In this document: in pieces, positions 47,541-61,130 of the stretch
Position numbering within the stretch: position 1 is the stretch's first letter
How the letters are laid out: every line of letters begins with the position of its first letter
Origin: Cristatella mucedo
Taxonomy: Eukaryota; Bryozoa; Phylactolaemata; Cristatellidae
DNA length: 64,000 nt
Direction of reading: 5' to 3'
Assembly (NCBI GenBank): GCA_009760855.2
Contig: WPIO01000001.1
Location: forward strand, 8,153,501-8,217,500
Program-made: the position numbers and the translations under genes
Notes under the pieces: generated by a model
Told to the model about the DNA's origin: nothing
Database searches by the model: none
What the model saw: the letters and a program-made list of their open reading frames with translations, nothing else

Positions 47541-48560
47541 GGTCTCTTCTACAGAGTCCGAGTAATTTCTGATTTTCATCACCAATAATCAGCAAAGTAA
47601 AAATAATTCGTACTGTAATTTAGAAAGTTTATGGTACTGAACAAAGCTCGCAGCTCGGCCGGCCATTTTACAACTCTTTTAAGAACTTCTTTTAAGCAAC
47701 TCAAAAGGTAGACTCCTTTATAAAATATTGCTGCTATGAAACCTCAAACCGATCACTTGCGTCTATCTTGCAACTTTAGTAGCTCCATTAAAGAAAAAAC
47801 ATGGCTGGCTTCCCGAAGAAAAACCTCGGAGTAGCAACAACTGCTATCTTCTAGAACAACTTATTAGTATTGTATATGCAGGTCTCTTCTACAGAGTCCG
47901 AGTAATTTCTGGTTTGTATCACCAATAATCAGCAAAGTAAAAATAATTCGTACTGTAATTTAGAGAGATTACGGTACTGTACAAAGCTCGCAGCTCGGCC
48001 GGCCTTTTTACAACTCTTTTAAGAACTTCTTTTAAGCAACTCAAAAGGTAGACTCCTTTATAAAATATTGCTGCTATGAAACCTCAAACCGATCACTTGC
48101 GTCTATCTTGCAACTTTAGTAGCTCCATTAAAGAAAAAACATGGCTGGCTTCCCGAAGAAAAACCTCGGAGTAGCAACAACTGCTATCTTCTAGAACAAC
48201 TTATTAGTATTGTATATGCAGGTCTCTTCTACAGAGTCTGAGTAATTTCTGGTTTGTATCACCAATAATAAACAAAGTAAAAATAATTCGTACTGTAATT
48301 TAGAGAGATTACGGTACTGTACAAAGCTCGCAGCTCGGCCGGCCTTTTTACAACTCTTTTAAGAACTTATTTTAAGCAACTCAAAAGGTACACTCCCTTA
48401 CAAAATAATGCTGCTCTGAAACCTCAAACCGATCACGTGCGTCTCTCTCGCAACTTTAATAGCTCCATTGAAGACAAAACATGGCTGGCTTCCCGGAGAA
48501 AAACCTCGGAGTAACAACAACTGCTATCTTCTAGAACCGCTTATTGGTATTGCATGTTCA
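47541..48560. repeat. Three tandem 340-bp units
   Basis: Units at 47541-47880, 47881-48220 and 48221-48560, each starting GGTCTCTTCTACAGAGT and each exactly 340 bases. Units 1 and 2 differ at 8 positions, all within the first 125 bases. Unit 3 agrees with unit 2 at all 8 but differs from both at about 23 others, most of them after position 149. No coding frame. A GGCCGGCC palindrome lies in each unit. Confidence 0.97.
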
Positions 48561-48899
48561 ATTATTGTATCTACTAAACTTGTAATAACAGATAAAATTT
48601 ACGGGATATTGTATTTGACTACCTGAAGCTGAAAGCTTAGAACTTGTCTTTTTGCTCCGTATAGCTGTTCGTCTTCTCTGGGGTTCGAGGTTGTTGCACC
48701 TAATGAAAGACGCTTACTTTGAATTGCTAAAGCGATTCCTCACTTTCCGACTTCTCTCACGTTGCTACCTAGTGTGGGTGCACATATAGTTGACGCTTTT
48801 AGATCAGAATTCATTGTTTATTTTGTTCGGTTCAAATAGTACCTCTCACTAGACGGTAACATCATCCCAACAGCCAAGTCAGCCTACTTTCAGCTACGT

Positions 48900-49140
48900 A
48901 TAATGCTACTATTCTGGCCTGCAGAGATAGTGATGCTGTCGGTCAGTGATGTCACAATTGCCACTTCGCACCACTACCAACCTGCCCTGGCTCCCATTAA
49001 ACCGCGCATCGACTACATGGTTTTGTCACTAACGTTTTGTGCCCTATATTCTCTTGCAGCAGCCTACGCAATTAAACTACTCCAAATCAGGCTGGTAATC
49101 TTACTATCGTTCTTTTGACTCAGGTCCTCAAGTCTAGCTT
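48900..49140 (+). mobile_element. Old LINE C-terminal relic
   Basis: The frame 48903-49118 includes PRIDYMVLSLTFCALYSLAAAY, resembling the QRIDFKVLSLTFRSLHSLAPAY segment of LINE-B. Shared with 16330-16830. Confidence 0.6.
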
Positions 49141-49186
49141 CGTACCTACTTTAAACTTTCGGTGATTGCATCTTTAATACATACGA

Positions 49187-49292
<106 letters not shown>

Positions 49293-50339
49293 TCATATAT
49301 AGGACTTTCTCCAGTAAATATGGTGTCAAAAGCATTAGCAAGTAACACCGAAACTTTAACGGCATCATTTTTTTGAGCGGCGGAAGAGCCTAATGACGAT
49401 CACCACCTCTTTCACCTCTTTCAGTTAGCAACTAACTATCATCCACTGTAATATTTGAACCCACGAAATTGGTCATAAAGAGCGAGCGCCAAATCACCTA
49501 TTCAAGTGCAGCCCCGTTGATCCTCATCCGGTCACTGACCCAGCCGACAGCTGGCGTACGACGTTTATACCGTGGGGTGGACAGAAAGTGACCTCGTCGT
49601 TTGTCACCGTGAGTAATAACAAATGGCTGAAAAAGGCAGGTTTCAGGGCGATGGGATGACCAACTGAGTAAAGTGTAGGGCCACGGTTGAAGTTGGGCAT
49701 CATGGTATGTGGAAATATAAAACGAAACCTGATAAGCGAGAACAACGAGAGTTTAGTTCTGGCAAGCTGCTCTGCTTGCGTTGGGTGCTAACGAGAAAAC
49801 GAGATTAGCTTATAATAATGTTAGGACGTTTCTAAGTTTCCTTGGTATACATTCATGTGGAAATGGGTAGGCCGAATAGCTGCGACTATTATTAAACTGT
49901 TAGGCTAGCTTTCTTGCACAATCCTGTCCAGAATGACATGGATTATGGGAGCATGCAGCGAAACCTTTACTTTCTCGATGAGTAATGCATTGATATTTTG
50001 GCAAGATTATTATCAGTTACTTGGTGATATTAACCTGAAGCCTGAGATGAAATAACTGCGGCCAAAAATCACAATATATAGAGGCCGAAGTGATCGATAG
50101 TCAGTGGTATTTTATGCCTCCTAGCGGTCGCATGTGGTCCTCTTCGGCTATACCATATAGTGTTATGCTTCACTTAACTTGAGCTAATTACTAAATATCG
50201 GGCTTCTTGACGGCTGCTGACAGTGAGCGTAACTCACAAAAGCGTAATCCATTATACGTTTAGCTACCTCAGCTTCAAGACTATAGCTAAAAAAAGGTTT
50301 ATTCGAGTGTCGGCAATCTCTAGAATGTATAATATTAAA

Positions 50340-51895
50340 CATAATAATGTACTTGATAAAGACCGATCAGAGAACTCAATCTCTATCTAGGTGCTTTTCC
50401 ATTGCTGCAAATGGAAACGCGATTTAATGGTGAGTCAAATCCTGCTTGATAAATAATATGAATAACATGGTTAGGGGTGACATGCACATGGTCAGCATGG
50501 AAATGTTATTAATGGCAGCATGCACAATGACAGAACTCATAAGCACATGCAGGACGAATAACAGGGACTCACTAACTGCTGTCCTAAATAGGTGTGTTTT
50601 AAGTTCTTTTTAAACGTGCTATAGTCAGGGGATGTTCTGACCCAAGTCGGGAGTGAGTTCCAGGCTTTGGGAACATACGAACTAAATGCTCGTTCTTCAA
50701 AGGATTTGAGGTTTGTACGAAGGAGTGGCTAACTCTTGGATTCCGAAAAGCTGATGGTACGATGCTTGCTTGGCCTGGTGGGGGAGTAGATCTGAGAGAT
50801 AGGCTGAAGCTAAAGAATGAGGCGACCTAAAAGTGAGCGACAAAACCTTGAAGTCGATCCATTGCTCAACTGGTAGGCAGTTGCAAGTCGGCGAGAAGTG
50901 GTGTGATAAGGTAAATGAGACCCTCACGACAGACAAGCCTTGCTGCAGAGTTTTGCACTAGCTGTAATCGCTTGATAGCACATGCCTGTAGGCCAGCAAG
51001 CCGTAAGTTACACAAGTCAAGAAGGGATGGCACAAATGAATAGACCAACTTAGGCGTGGTATATTCATCTAAACAGGCCCGAATGCTAGCAATGTTATGT
51101 AGCTGAAAGTAGGCAGACTTGACTGTGGAGCTGATGTGTTCGTCTAACGAGAGGTCACTTTGAAACATGGCAATTATATTTCGAGCTGGTTCAACAGGAG
51201 ATATGCTGGTTTAGGTAGCCGATTTTGAGCTTCAGCATTTCAAATTTCTGAATCACACTCGGTTTTCCGATTACTAGTTAGTTAGTTTTATCATCCTTTA
51301 GTTTTTGAGAAAATTTGCTCACATCCATTCGCGGATGCCATCGATGCATGCAGCAAGTGAGTCGAGAGAATTCGAGGTGCTCGAAGGCTGGGAGGGAGCA
51401 AAGCCAAGGGACAACTGAGTGTCATCCGCATTTAAGTGTAAGTATCGATTGGTGCTGGCAATCCGATCAGCAAGAGAGGGAGTATAAACAATGAAAAGAA
51501 CCGGACCTAGCACAAAGCCCTGAGGTACGCCGTATTTCAGAGGTACTTTGGATGAACTTTGTCCATTCACGTCAGTACTCAGCGGTCTCCCTCTGAGATT
51601 CGACCCGAATCATTGCAGAGCAGTGGCAGTGACGCCCAGGCGAGATGAGAGGCGCTCTAGAAGAACTTTGTGATCAATAGTATCAAAAGCTGCAGAAAGA
51701 TCGAGCAAAACAGCAGAGACATTATACCTATGTCTGCATTCCTTGGTAGGTCATTGTAAACCCTAAGCAATACTGACTCTGTGGAGTGATTACCTCTAAA
51801 GCCAGACTTGAACTTACTAGCAAGGAGTGAAGTTTGAATGTATGATTTCAGCCGGTCCGCCACGACCTGTTCCGGTGTCTTCACAAATTATGCCA
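50340..51895 (-). mobile_element. LINE-B, 5'-truncated, inserted in block copy 2
   Basis: - strand frames: 51657-51884 ([21 protein letters not shown]), 51319-51570 (YGVPQGFVLGPVLFIVYTPSL, LNADDTQLSLG, motif C as NADD), 50866-51168 (LSLDEHISSTVKSAYFQLH) and 50697-50936. Hairpin tail at 50350-50400. It lies between sequences that are adjacent in block copy 1, so it was inserted after the duplication. Confidence 0.92.
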
Positions 51896-52311
51896 ATTTT
51901 ATTTCAATAACCTTGGTCTGAAGCAGCTAATATGCACTCCAGGCTAAAAATCAATTCATCTAACATGCTTAACTTAAACTGTACTGCGATGGGTCGACGG
52001 TGAGTGACAAACACGAGTAATACGTGAAACCATGACGAATACTGTCAGGCACACTTGGCTTGCAATAAAAAATAGTAGATGATAATTCTTGAATAAGAGG
52101 GCTTCAATGGCAGCTGCGCGTAGTGATTCCAAAGTCCTATGCTAAAAGCATCACCAGAGGTGCAGCCTCAGACGATCGGGACGTATTGGCTGGGTTCCAT
52201 TCTAGCGGGCCATAAAATGCTCACTAGTACCGGGTAAAAAAGCTGAGTCAGACGTCCCGTGCTGGCACCATCATATTTTCCTCTTACGCCTCAAACGCAG
52301 GGCAGTCGAGC

Positions 52312-52383
52312 CATCCCCCATAGCACCAATTGCTAATCAATCGCATACGAAGTGAGAAGTGTACAGTTCCTCAACTGACTGGT
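52312..52383 (+). promoter_or_regulatory. Conserved leader before WAP2 ATG
   Basis: Matches 18981-19053; CCAATTGCTAATCAATCGCAT centres on 52326. Probable 5' UTR or core promoter. Confidence 0.45.
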
Positions 52384-54106
52384 ATGGCGCTGAAGGTGAA
52401 AACGTTGGCAGTTTTCAGCAGCTTTGTGACGCTGTGCAAGTTAAATGTGTGGTGTTTGACAGATAAGTGAAAGCTCAGTCGTGGTTGGAATGCAAACGTT
52501 GTGGGTAAAGTAAATACAGCAGCTGATTGTTTGACGCACTGTAGACTGTGTTTTTCTTCGTTGCAGCAACTTATATTGCTTCTTACGACTGCCGAACTGG
52601 TACTTGACGTATCAGAAGTAAGCTCTTTAAGCTTGTGCTGTTTCTAGTTTCCAGAGTATCGCATGCGACACGTTTTCAGGCAGATGTTCGATGAAGAGAC
52701 ACACTAACCTCTTTGTGCAAACAGGCTGGCTACCTGCAGTGCCCAATATATACCTGTGGGCTATGCGATTTTGAAACGGAAACTGATAAGATAGCCGCAC
52801 TTGGCCGTCCCTGCCATGCCGAAAGCGACTGCGGTCTGAATGAAGTGTGCTGCTACAAGGCGCCACATGGATCGTTTTGCACCAAAGGTGTGGACCCCAA
52901 TCCACGTGACGGTAAGAATTGTAATGGAAAAATGAAGATTTTTTGTCTACCGTATGTTAGACTCAATAACCGTTGGTCGAAAATAGGGTGACCAAGCATA
53001 GGCATCTTGGAGCATAACTAATACAACAATCTAAGCTTTTCCTTGGACGTTGCTTATTGTCACCTACAGTTGACGTTCTGAAAAAAGACTCAATAATGGG
53101 AGCAGTAAAGAATATGGGCTTAAATTTGGTAGGAAAAGTTCAGTACAGTGTATGTAGGTAGCCCTTAAGCATTCCCTACATCTGTTTCTCGAGTATTGAG
53201 CCTAAATTCCCTCATCGTAGAAACGGGATATATATAGTTTCTTCTGTGCTAATTGCTTGTAGTCCCGGCTGTAAGTATTAGTTAAGATCGTGCGATTCGA
53301 TATGAGTCATAGCTGAGGTTGGTATCATGTGGCTCTGTAACTTAAATAAAGTCCCCTATAGGAATTTTAAGCAGACATTCGGATGCTACGATTAATGTCA
53401 ACAACTAAATGTACTCAGCTCGAGTTAAGTTTCAATTGCACTTATTCAAGCAATGCATGATAAACTTTGATATTGAACCACTAAAATGAATAAAACGCTC
53501 ACCTTAGTAGCTGCTCAATGTAAATGCGTTCAATGAGAGGACGGATTAACAGCCAGGAAGAAAAACGAGTACCTCAATACTTAGCAAATAAATAGCTGCG
53601 GTGTTGTTTTAGAAATTGTTTAAATCTATTAAACAAAACATCATTCACTTGTATAGCACTCATAGAGAACGCAAACTCTATTCAGGTTGTTCACATATGC
53701 CGTGCTGATCTAGAGCCCACGATCTCGACTGTCATATGCATTTACCTTGACTTGGTCGGAGCGAGCACCTTGATCGCTTAAACTGCACTTAATTGCTTAA
53801 CTTTGTTACATACCAGCAAAAGAATTTGCTGTTTTAAATTCATATGCAATAAATTACAAAAGACCATTGCATTTTAAGTTGGTTACGTTTGCTAGCTATG
53901 GAATGCATTTGCATTCTAATTTCTCGTTGAAAATCTTGATATGTTCTTCTGTAGGTTCATGCCCAGCTGCACAAGAACTTTCAACAGACGAATATTTTAC
54001 ACAATGTGCAGCTGACTACGGTGGAGAATGCATATACGATGATGAATGCGCCGGAAAGCAGAAGTGCTGTAAACAGCCATGCGGATACCAATGCATAAAC
54101 TTGTAG
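52384..54106 (+). CDS. WAP2: secreted two-domain WAP-type cysteine-rich protein (four exons)
   Basis: Exons: 52384-52395, 52567-52617, 52725-52911, 53955-54106; introns 171, 107 and 1043 bp with GT/AG ends. Exon lengths and phases are identical to WAP1. Exon 1 encodes MALK; exon 2 QLILLLTTAELVLDVSE, together a signal peptide. Domain 1 contains CGLCDFET and SDCGLNEVCCYK; domain 2 contains GGECIYDDECAGKQKCC and PCGYQC. 133 residues, all 16 cysteines kept against WAP1. Changes against WAP1 cluster in loops, several altering charge (K to E, M to E, S to D), which would fit divergence of a binding surface; that is inference. Intron 3 holds a SINE-1. The poly(A) signal may be ATTAAA at 54155-54160. 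Confidence 0.85.
53640..53795 (-). mobile_element. SINE-1 in WAP2 intron 3
   Basis: On the - strand: AGGTGCTCGCTCCGACCAAG, ATCGTGGGCTCTAGATC (B-box region), then a tail with CCTGAATAGAG and CTATACAAGTGAATGATG. Absent from WAP1 intron 3. Confidence 0.8.
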
Positions 54107-54860
54107 GTTTCTTTTGCAGCGACCTCATGAGGTAGTGTTATAAAGGGATCTGATATTAAAGAGTTATAAACACATTTGTGCTTTAATTGTAAATTTGGGT
54201 TTTTACTTTACATGGCAGCGTGAGATAAGCATTTCTCCTCAGTCACCATTACACCACATTATAATTTGAATATGATACGGGTAGCATACCACATTAGACG
54301 TATTAGTTTTTTATATCTACTTAAATAGCTATAAAATAACTTTAAAGGTAGTTTCAAGTTTGAAGATGATAAAGTACAGCAGCCATTACGACAATCACGC
54401 AACTAAGCTAAGGCTTCAGCATACATTTACAGCCAAAAATAACATTTAAGGTTGCTTCTCCATGATCTTGCATTAGCAAATATATCTGAGCTGAATGTTT
54501 GGTACATGCAATTTTCAGGTGTCAGTCAAGGGACTGCAAGCCATTAAGTAGCATTTCACCATATTACTGATTTTAGATGTAGCTAGTTGTCCTCCACTTT
54601 TTTTGCTCCACGAGTAATGTTATTTTTTAATTTGCCAACGATAGCTTAGCGGGTGTGTTCAAAAGAAGCATCATCCAAGGACCAATACCCGAATGCATAG
54701 TAACTGCATACTGTTAAAGAGATAAATCTACCACTCTTTTAGTAACTTAAGCCTCTCGGAAGCTTTTATTCTTTTAGGTAGCATAGCCACAAAGCAAAAC
54801 TTTCGTCGCCATGTCATGTGCTGAATATGTTTCGAAAACTTTTAAAAAGTGCCATCGATG

Positions 54861-55990
<1,130 letters not shown>

Positions 55991-56221
55991 TTAACAATCT
56001 TTGTCTCAATAAAATCATATATATTTATATGTATTTATATACTGGCCAAATAATGGCCGATAACAAGATTTTTTTTAAATAAGCTATTAATACTGTGAAT
56101 GATTAAGTACCCCATTCAAAGCTGGGCTAGGTTTTTTGCCAGTAAACTTCACAGAGGAGACTATGCAGGTTGTGAAGGTGATAGGCTCTTTTTACCTATA
56201 TTGGCTATGTTGTCACTGTGG

Positions 56222-56400
56222 TTTGACTTGATGGTAAAGGTGCTAACCTCCAACTAAGGTTAAGATAAATTTATTCGTTGACCGAGGTCAAGGGCTGGAG
56301 CCCATAGCATATTCGAAGTACCTGAATAGAGATCGAGTTCTTTTTGGCGCTTTGTAAATACTCGATTTATATAATATTTATTTCTAATAAGCCGGTTATC
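56222..56400 (+). mobile_element. SINE-1 copy
   Basis: TTGATGGTAAAGGTGCTAACCTCC (decayed A box region), GACCGAGGTCAAGGGCTGGAGCCC (B box), then tail ACCTGAATAGAGATCGAGTTC, TTTTTGGCGCTTTGTAAAT, ending AT-rich. Confidence 0.75.
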
Positions 56401-56609
56401 TGCATTGATAGTGGGAAATACCTTTTCAAAACTTTAGTGCTCAAGATCAAAGTTGGGTAGCACAAGTTGAATCCCGAGCTATAATAAACTTCCGGCAGAA
56501 GCAGGGATGCAGGCTCATCCATGTTTTTTCAAAGTACCATGGTATATCGAGGTGTCATCATTTACCTGAATTGTCACCTGAGAAAGCTGAAGCTGTCTGT
56601 ACGTGAAAC

Positions 56610-56720
56610 AACTTCTGCTGTAGTAGTAAAACCTTTGAGCCCGTGTCTCCTTCACTAAAAGAGCTAGGAGGGATGCCGGTTGAGCAACTGATACAGAGCT
56701 AAGCTATCTTTAGGCCTAAG
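56610..56720 (+). mobile_element. Small LINE-A fragment
   Basis: TTTGAGCCCGTGTCTCCTTC, AAAGAGCTAGGAGGGATGCC and GGTTGAGCAACTGATACAGAG match 15110-15175. Confidence 0.8.
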
Positions 56721-59009
56721 ATCTAGGCAACAAAGTCATTTTTCAATGGCTTAAGCTGGGAGGGCCTGTCTGCCTAATCCTGTCAGGCTGTTTAGATAAT
56801 ATGCATTTGGGTGCTACGAGTCATACAACCCAAATCAATGTAACTTTTAACTGACAACACAAGCTATTCGTTGGTAAATTCTTACCAATAAACCAATTTT
56901 CTCATTGATCCTATACATCGGTATTAAAGATGGTTCTCTGTGTAACTTTGAAGTCACTTCAGGGTGTATGAATCTGTTCTTTTTTCTCAAGCCCACTCGT
57001 TGTTGTTCCAGCTTCATCAGGATCGGTTAATCATTCCGAAAACTGGCACCCACATATTTTGTCCTCTAGTCGCCCAATATAATACACAGTGCCTAATTAG
57101 GCTGCACCACAGAAGAATCTCTCGTTATTGCACGATTGTTGTGAGTTTTGTCTTAATGAGTAACAAATCTGGAAACACAAAAAAGTTCGCTTTCAAATCT
57201 ATGGAGCCCACGTGAACCTTTGTTTTCGTTGCATGCGTTGGACATCTTTACTTGAAATACTTACATTTACAAATCTTACTGCATATTGTGGGTTACTCGT
57301 GTTTCTTAGATGAGTCGATTTACAAACTTAGGTACTTACACACAGCAGCCAACTAAATTGCTAGTCCCAATTACAGTTTCACCCCCAAATTTCTGACGAC
57401 GATGTTTAAAAAAAAATTCTGTACTTTTTATTTAATGCTAGCAGAACAAAATCTCATGAACATATTGACCTCTGCATCTGCTGGACTTCACCTTCAAAAA
57501 AATTGGAATTTTTTAATTCATACAGTTGTGAAAACCATTCACGTTAATGTATCTGCCGTTGCAGATAAAAAATTTCTGAACTTGGATTTGAATGGCAGCA
57601 GTAGCTGTAATCCAAGAGAAAAGTGTTGAAATTGTAACAATGTATATAATTTATTGACTAAATTGAACAATTCTTGATTCGGGAAGTAACTCATTAACCT
57701 TGAAAATAAACTTTCATTTATAACTACTCATTTGTGACCCACATTTCATACTTTAAATGAAAAAATTATGAGGTGCCGAAGACATTCATAAATTGTATAT
57801 ACTGAACAATGCTAAATACTGCCAGGTACCGTCGCGCTTTTTAGCATTCGCTGAAGCAAAGAAGATTCGTTCCTCAGCATTTTTTGAAGTCTTCCAGTCT
57901 CTGCAATCTGAAAATCGAATAAAATTGCTCAAGCGGCCATTTTTTGATCTCGTGATAATTTTTATTATTTATAAAGTCAGATTATTTGAGATAGGCAGAT
58001 TCTATTGTGTGCAGTTTAAAAGCTTTTATGCCCTGTCTATAAAGAAATGTGGGGTTCGAGACTTCATCGACAAAAAAATTATATTATCAAGTTAAACTGA
58101 AAGAACGTCACTGGAAAATTCCAATCAAGAGTATATTCAGACTTGATGAATAGTGTCTCTACTCATTATCTCTGTGCTTATAATCTGGATGTATACTTGT
58201 AGTTTCTTAAGCAAATTACTTTCTATTGACTTGACACTCAATCAGTTCTCTCGTGTTGCTGCATTGTCATTTAAGAATAGGGTTTATACCTGTATACAAC
58301 TTGAGGATTCCAGGAAAGAAATCTAGTTGCAGAACTATATTAACTTACTTTTAAATTATGCATGAGTTTTAGCTGGTCTTGGATAACTAAATCGTGCCTC
58401 TGATTTTTAGAATTACAGTCAGATAAAACCAAAATATTATTAGGTCAAAACAAGTGAAACAACAAAGCAGAAGCAATGTAATGTACTACCGTTAATGGGG
58501 GGGGGGTTAAATCCTTACCCAATTTTAGTTTTCCGCCAGACATACTAATGCGACTAGAATTGTAGGACCTGGTAGTGCACTAGAACAATGGAGGTGAAAT
58601 AAGTTGCGATTGTTAAGAAATTCAAGCAAATGAAGGTAACCCCAAACTCTGTAGAAAATTCAAAATTAATTACCCAGTTAGCAGTAATTCGTCGAGGCTC
58701 TGACTGAAGGGTAGTGATGCTGCACCTATGCTACTGACGACAGCTGCAGCAAACCCCATAATTGTTGGCTCTTTTTTAATGTTTATACCAGTGAAACTCA
58801 GCTAAATTAATCTGATTGTCGGACTCTACTACGTCTTTCTCGCAGTTGGAATATAATCTCATGAATAATTTAATTCCTTTGTAGCCTAAAGCGAAGTCCT
58901 TGCAATCTGGGGGGCCACAACCTTCCCGAATATATAGTTGCTAAGGTGAGAGTCAAGCATTTTTTACTACTAATTTGAAAATACATAAATAATTATCCTA
59001 GCTGATTTA
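56721..59009. other. Unannotated AT-rich DNA with + strand open frames
   Basis: Three + strand frames (56964-57215, 57402-57629, 57793-58095) follow one another in AT-rich DNA. None has a recognised domain, and I could not join them by convincing splice sites. A G run lies at 58498-58506. They may be chance. Confidence 0.35.
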
Positions 59010-59170
59010 TCTGTCTCTTTTGTACAGCAACAGAAGAACCTGTATAGCCATCACCATCTCAGCGGTGATAAAGGATCACCAACCACAGGATTTGAACCCA
59101 TGACTTCGGGACGGAGGTGATAAAAAGCAACAACCTTACCTAGTGTGCCTTCACGGCTGACTTGTTGACC
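59010..59170 (-). mobile_element. SINE-2, best copy
   Basis: On the - strand: tRNA-like head GAAGGCACACTAGGTAAGG, B box GGGTTCAAATCC, then GGTGATGGCTATACAGG and TTCTTCTGTTGCTG. Paired with 2190-2400. Its tail does not show the LINE-B hairpin, so another LINE probably moved it. Confidence 0.65.
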
Positions 59171-60289
59171 TCATTTTCGAGATAGATTTATTTAGCACCA
59201 TTCGAGAAGCATATGTCTTTAACATTGGCAAGCAATGCAGCAGCTTTCAGTAATTGGATGAGCCAAGCCTGAATGCAGAAATCGTCCAAATTTTAGTATT
59301 AGAACGTCGCCTAAATCAGGGCCTTCTAAGATTAGTAAAAATTTATACAGCCAAAATACACGGTTTCGTGATGTCAAGTAATAATAGCGACCTCTCATGG
59401 TATTCATGACTAATAACCAATGTCCTTAGTCTTCGGCAAGTAGTGCAAAGCTTTTTTACTCTACAGGCCTTTGTTGATTGTTTATCAGCTTCACTAGTTT
59501 GCTAAACTGGTGCTCCAGGCGTCTGCAGTGTGACCATCTGAAAACATAACGAACCCTCACCGTGTGCTCGGCTGGGAACAGTAATTTTCAAGTACTACTT
59601 CAATGAACGACCTAATTTTTAAATACCGAAATGTTCTGTTTACTTACAATATTTATTGGTTCTACCATGAGTTCTAAAATTGAGCTGTACTCTTAGTTGA
59701 TGTCAGGACTGTTTGAACCTATTTTTTTCTATAATTCCGATATTATCTGGCTGATTCTATGACTGTCAGAACGCCATATTAGCAACGTGAAATATGTGCA
59801 CTGAAACTCTTTACTTTTCTGAAATCCAGAATACTTCACGATTTCACGTTAGGCATTTTCAAATGGGTTCCCCTTTTTGTTTTTGTTGCTAATAACGCGT
59901 TTTTTCTGATTTTTTAAAGTTGTCTACTGAGTAAATGAGCATCCAGGTATCACCTGGGTACTTTCCTTTATTTGCTTATGACTTTTTTGTTTGATGCAGG
60001 CTGAGATGAAAGGAATGATGAAATTATGAAAGGATTGAGCATGCAATTTCACTGTCACAATAACAACAATAAAATACAATTATAAAGCAGCATATACAGC
60101 GTAATATTGTTTTAGGCACTTGATATATGCTGCAACGAAGTATTGTTTTGTTTTTAGAGGGAGCATTCAGAGGTCAACGTAACAAAAAGGGGGTATGTCA
60201 CACACACACACAATTTCCACATGCAAGGAATTTGGCAACTAATAACATGCACCGTGTCACTTCACATAATAAGAGAAAGTAAAGCTCAA
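59171..60289. other. Unannotated AT-rich DNA
   Basis: A short (CA)6 run lies near 60198. Nothing else recognised. Confidence 0.45.
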
Positions 60290-61130
60290 ACAATAGAGCT
60301 AATGCAATGAGAAAAAGGTTCGTGCTCGCTTCTTTTTAAATGTTGGTAATTCAGAGGAATGTCATGACTTAATTCAGGAGTGCGTTTCAGGCTTTGTTTC
60401 ATTTTAGGATTTGTGAGCAGAATGACTTCAGGCACAAACTCCAAGGAATTCGCGGTTGGGTCGAGGCACAGTAAAAAAATTGACAGAGAAAAGCAGTTCC
60501 TACGATGCCAAGGCTCGTTTGGGAGTGCTTATAATATTTTTAATTGATCAAGTAAATGAAGGGAACTCAAAGTGAGCGAACTATTTCGGATGTCGATACT
60601 GCGTTAGCTTAAGAGCTCTTGCGGGTAGGCACATGGCATGGTGTGGTAACTAAAACGCTAACGTCAGTAGATTCAAGCTAAACTTTCTTTCCCCGGAGAT
60701 TAGCACCTAGTCGCATTGGCTGGTAGACGTAGGAGTACAAAATTATAGACGTTCAGATAAAATAGTCAAACATCCATTACTTAACTTGGATTTGTTTTAC
60801 CTGTCAAAGCGGGCCTAGATTTTAGAAACGTTAAATAGCAGACAAACGGTCTTAAATGAGTATCGGATGTAGTAAACTAGTGACTCACATGGAAGAGCAC
60901 CCTTGAATTTCATGGAAATGCTACATAAGATATGCACCGTAAGCCAAATTAAGCCCACTAAGCTTTCCAAATTATAAGTAATTCCTGCTTTGCTCGTTAC
61001 TAGTTTGATGTTAATTCAATTTGAGAAAGTGATCTCTCATCCGAGTGAGAATATAAGTAAGACATTGATCCTGATCGTCGAGAGAGTCTTGACTCGCTGG
61101 CAGGCTGTCAAAGCTTAGGTTTAGTATTTT
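60290..61130 (-). mobile_element. Old LINE-B-related relic
   Basis: Collinear with inverted LINE-B: TTCTTTTTAAATGT, TTTCAGGCTTTG, CCTACGATGCCAAG, AAAGTGAGCGAACTATTTCGGATGTCGAT, GGGCCTAGATTTTAGAAACGTTAAATAGC, and a GTCGAGAGAGTCTTGACTC block. Much more diverged than the other copies. Confidence 0.65.

Noticed and set aside
47541..48560. Tandem array as a possible CRISPR
   Set aside because: Units are 340 bases, contiguous, without spacers, in an animal genome.
57402..58095. Two consecutive + strand frames as a possible gene
   Set aside because: No domain, no consistent splice sites and AT-rich composition; left as unannotated DNA.
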